From NCBI GenBank assembly GCA_003558195.1, contig PWMM01000216.1, positions 1 through 6,628 on the forward strand: a stretch of 6,628 nucleotides of DNA, in the 5' to 3' direction. The position numbers and the translations under genes are program-made. The notes beneath the pieces are model-generated. The model was not told where the DNA came from, ran no database searches, and saw only the letters and a list, made by a program, of their open reading frames with translations. Below are positions 5,859 to 6,628 of this stretch, piece by piece; positions within the stretch are counted from its first letter, which is position 1, and each line of letters opens with the position of its first letter. This stretch comes from Syntrophomonadaceae bacterium (lineage in GTDB: Bacteria; Bacillota; Dethiobacteria; DTU022).

Positions 5859-6628
5859 TTATCGCCCGGTATAAAAAATGACTATTAATACTGCACCAAG
5901 CAATAAAGCCAGGATCAGCTGGTCAAAATTCAAATTTTTCGTTGTCCATTCAATTGGGTTAAAACGCAAACGTTTTCTGTAATCTTCCTCTTCAAATTCT
6001 GCTTCTGATCTATCAGCCATCCGGCGCATTGCTTCTCCTGTCTTAGAATAACCTTCATCAATCCCCTCATCAAACTTCCTGGAATGATCAGCAAATCTGC
6101 GAGCAGCATTACCGGTTTTGGCATACCCTTCATCAATTCCCTCATCAAACCTCCTGGTATGATCAGCAATCTTGCGAGCAGCCGTTCCGGTCTTTGTATA
6201 ACCTTCATCTATAGCCTGATCAAGGTAGCGGGTACGCTCTGCCAGGTTACGTCCGACTTCTGCAGATCTCTGGAATGCACTATCAATGCTTTTATCCAGG
6301 GTAGTGATATACTGACAAAACTGGTACAGGTTGCGTCCTGTTTTCATGTAAAGGTTATCGACGGAAGAATCAAGAGTTGACCCGTAACTACAAAATCTTT
6401 TATAAACCGCTTTCCCCAGTGGATTAAAGATTAAGTATTCCACGCTGACCCAGGGCGGCAGGTGGATGCCTTTTTTTAGAACTGCGGAAAGGTTTAGGAA
6501 GAACAATAAACCGGCTATACCCAGTCTCAAGGAGCCCCAGATACCGTCAAGGCTATAAATCCCAACTACTTTAGAAGCATGAGGAATTAATGGAGTTATC
6601 ATCTGCGGGTATGCTCCTAAAATTATGC
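5859..6628 (-). CDS. Proton-conducting membrane subunit (NuoM/MrpD-like), C-terminal part with a repeat-built tail
   Basis: The frame is open through the window edge. Codons before the first internal ATG (6602) read IILGAYPQ, joining to MITPLIPHA. The LGxYPQ element is typical near the C-terminus of NuoM/MrpD-type antiporter-like subunits of complex I, Mrp and membrane hydrogenases. The true start is therefore outside the window and ATG 6602 is not a start. Numbering from that Met, a membrane helix lies at about 27-43, then IHLPPWVSVEYLIFNPLGK (46-64), a frequent end motif of such subunits. Next come five 25-residue repeats (75-199), an acidic/basic linker and a final membrane helix (about 226-244, FDQLILALLLGAVLIVIFY). 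The two helices around a long polar stretch recall the lateral helix of NuoL. Ion specificity and the partner complex (Mrp, hydrogenase or NADH dehydrogenase) cannot be told from this fragment. A terminator follows, so this is probably the last gene of its operon. Confidence 0.75.
   Translation of the reverse strand, partial: IILGAYPQMITPLIPHASKVVGIYSLDGIWGSLRLGIAGLLFFLNLSAVLKKGIHLPPWVSVEYLIFNPLGKAVYKRFCSYGSTLDSSVDNLYMKTGRNLYQFCQYITTLDKSIDSAFQRSAEVGRNLAERTRYLDQAIDEGYTKTGTAARKIADHTRRFDEGIDEGYAKTGNAARRFADHSRKFDEGIDEGYSKTGEAMRRMADRSEAEFEEEDYRKRLRFNPIEWTTKNLNFDQLILALLLGAVLIVIFYTGR
6006..6380 (-). repeat. Five in-frame 75-bp tandem repeats (25 residues each)
   Basis: Repeat borders in the protein (Met 6602 = 1) are 75-99, 100-124, 125-149, 150-174 and 175-199, with no gaps. 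The repeat pattern is x-x-(L/F/Y)-D-x-x-(I/V)-D-x-x-(Y/F)-x-(K/R)-(T/S)-(G/A) followed by a hydrophobic residue at 21. The two Asp (positions 4 and 8) are present in all five copies. The last three copies are very similar, for example FDEGIDEGYAKTG and FDEGIDEGYSKTG, and their DNA keeps the exact 75-base offset (CTTCAT on the plus strand at 6053, 6128 and 6203). The first two are diverged, so the array probably grew by recent duplication at the 3' side. Confidence 0.92.

Noticed and set aside
6156..6230. The repeat motif K-T-G-T-A as a possible ApbE flavinylation site.
   Set aside because: Known acceptor sites follow a D-x-x-(S/T)-G-A-(T/S) pattern. The repeats have K-T-G-x-A with no G-A-T/S, and the other copies (TGNA, TGEA) are even less similar.
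6084..6380. A 98-codon open frame on the plus strand over the repeat region.
   Set aside because: It is a shadow of the repeat-coding minus-strand gene. It inherits a periodic pattern from the 75-bp repeats and has no ribosome site or recognisable family.
5859..6602. Treating ATG 6602 as the start of a complete 247-residue protein.
   Set aside because: The frame stays open to the window edge and encodes family sequence (LGAYPQ) directly upstream, so this is an internal Met of a longer gene.

Overview
The window reads as a chromosomal segment of an anaerobic Firmicute, most likely a clostridial lineage. The evidence is the gene order (Gx-type transporter, maf, radC, then the TIGR03960 and TIGR03936 radical-SAM pair, then an RNase E/G family gene), the purine-rich Shine-Dalgarno sites and the moderately AT-rich DNA. 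The species cannot be named from the sequence. All genes lie on the minus strand, so transcription runs from high to low coordinates. No tRNA, rRNA, CRISPR array, insertion sequence or phage gene is visible.

Layout in transcription order. (1) 6628-5859 is the C-terminal part of a proton- or sodium-translocating membrane subunit of the complex I / Mrp antiporter superfamily. It enters from beyond the window edge. Its tail holds five tandem 25-residue repeats between two membrane segments, and a hairpin terminator follows it at 5798-5828. (2) 5730-4654 is a membrane-anchored ApbE (FAD:protein FMN transferase). Its only well-placed ribosome site points to an AUU start. (3) 4560-3997, 4000-3398 and 3408-2719 are a Gx-family (HepI-like) membrane protein, the Maf nucleotide pyrophosphatase and RadC, with overlapping ends. 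(4) A 123-base gap follows, where related clostridia usually carry mreBCD, minCDE and rodA. None of these is here. (5) 2595-817 and 813-79 are the TIGR03960 B12-binding-like radical SAM protein and its DUF2344/TIGR03936 partner, only three bases apart. (6) 72-1 is the first 24 codons of an RNase E/G family ribonuclease, again apparently with an AUU start.

The genes fall into two themes. The first is membrane redox and ion energetics: the antiporter-like subunit, ApbE and the Gx membrane protein. The second is a conserved housekeeping neighbourhood: nucleotide-pool cleaning by Maf, RadC, the uncharacterised radical-SAM pair and RNase G. I see no clearly new multi-gene system. The points most worth a second look are the repeat-built arm of the antiporter-like subunit, two independent cases where AUU is the best start codon, and the missing mre/min/rod block at a conserved junction.
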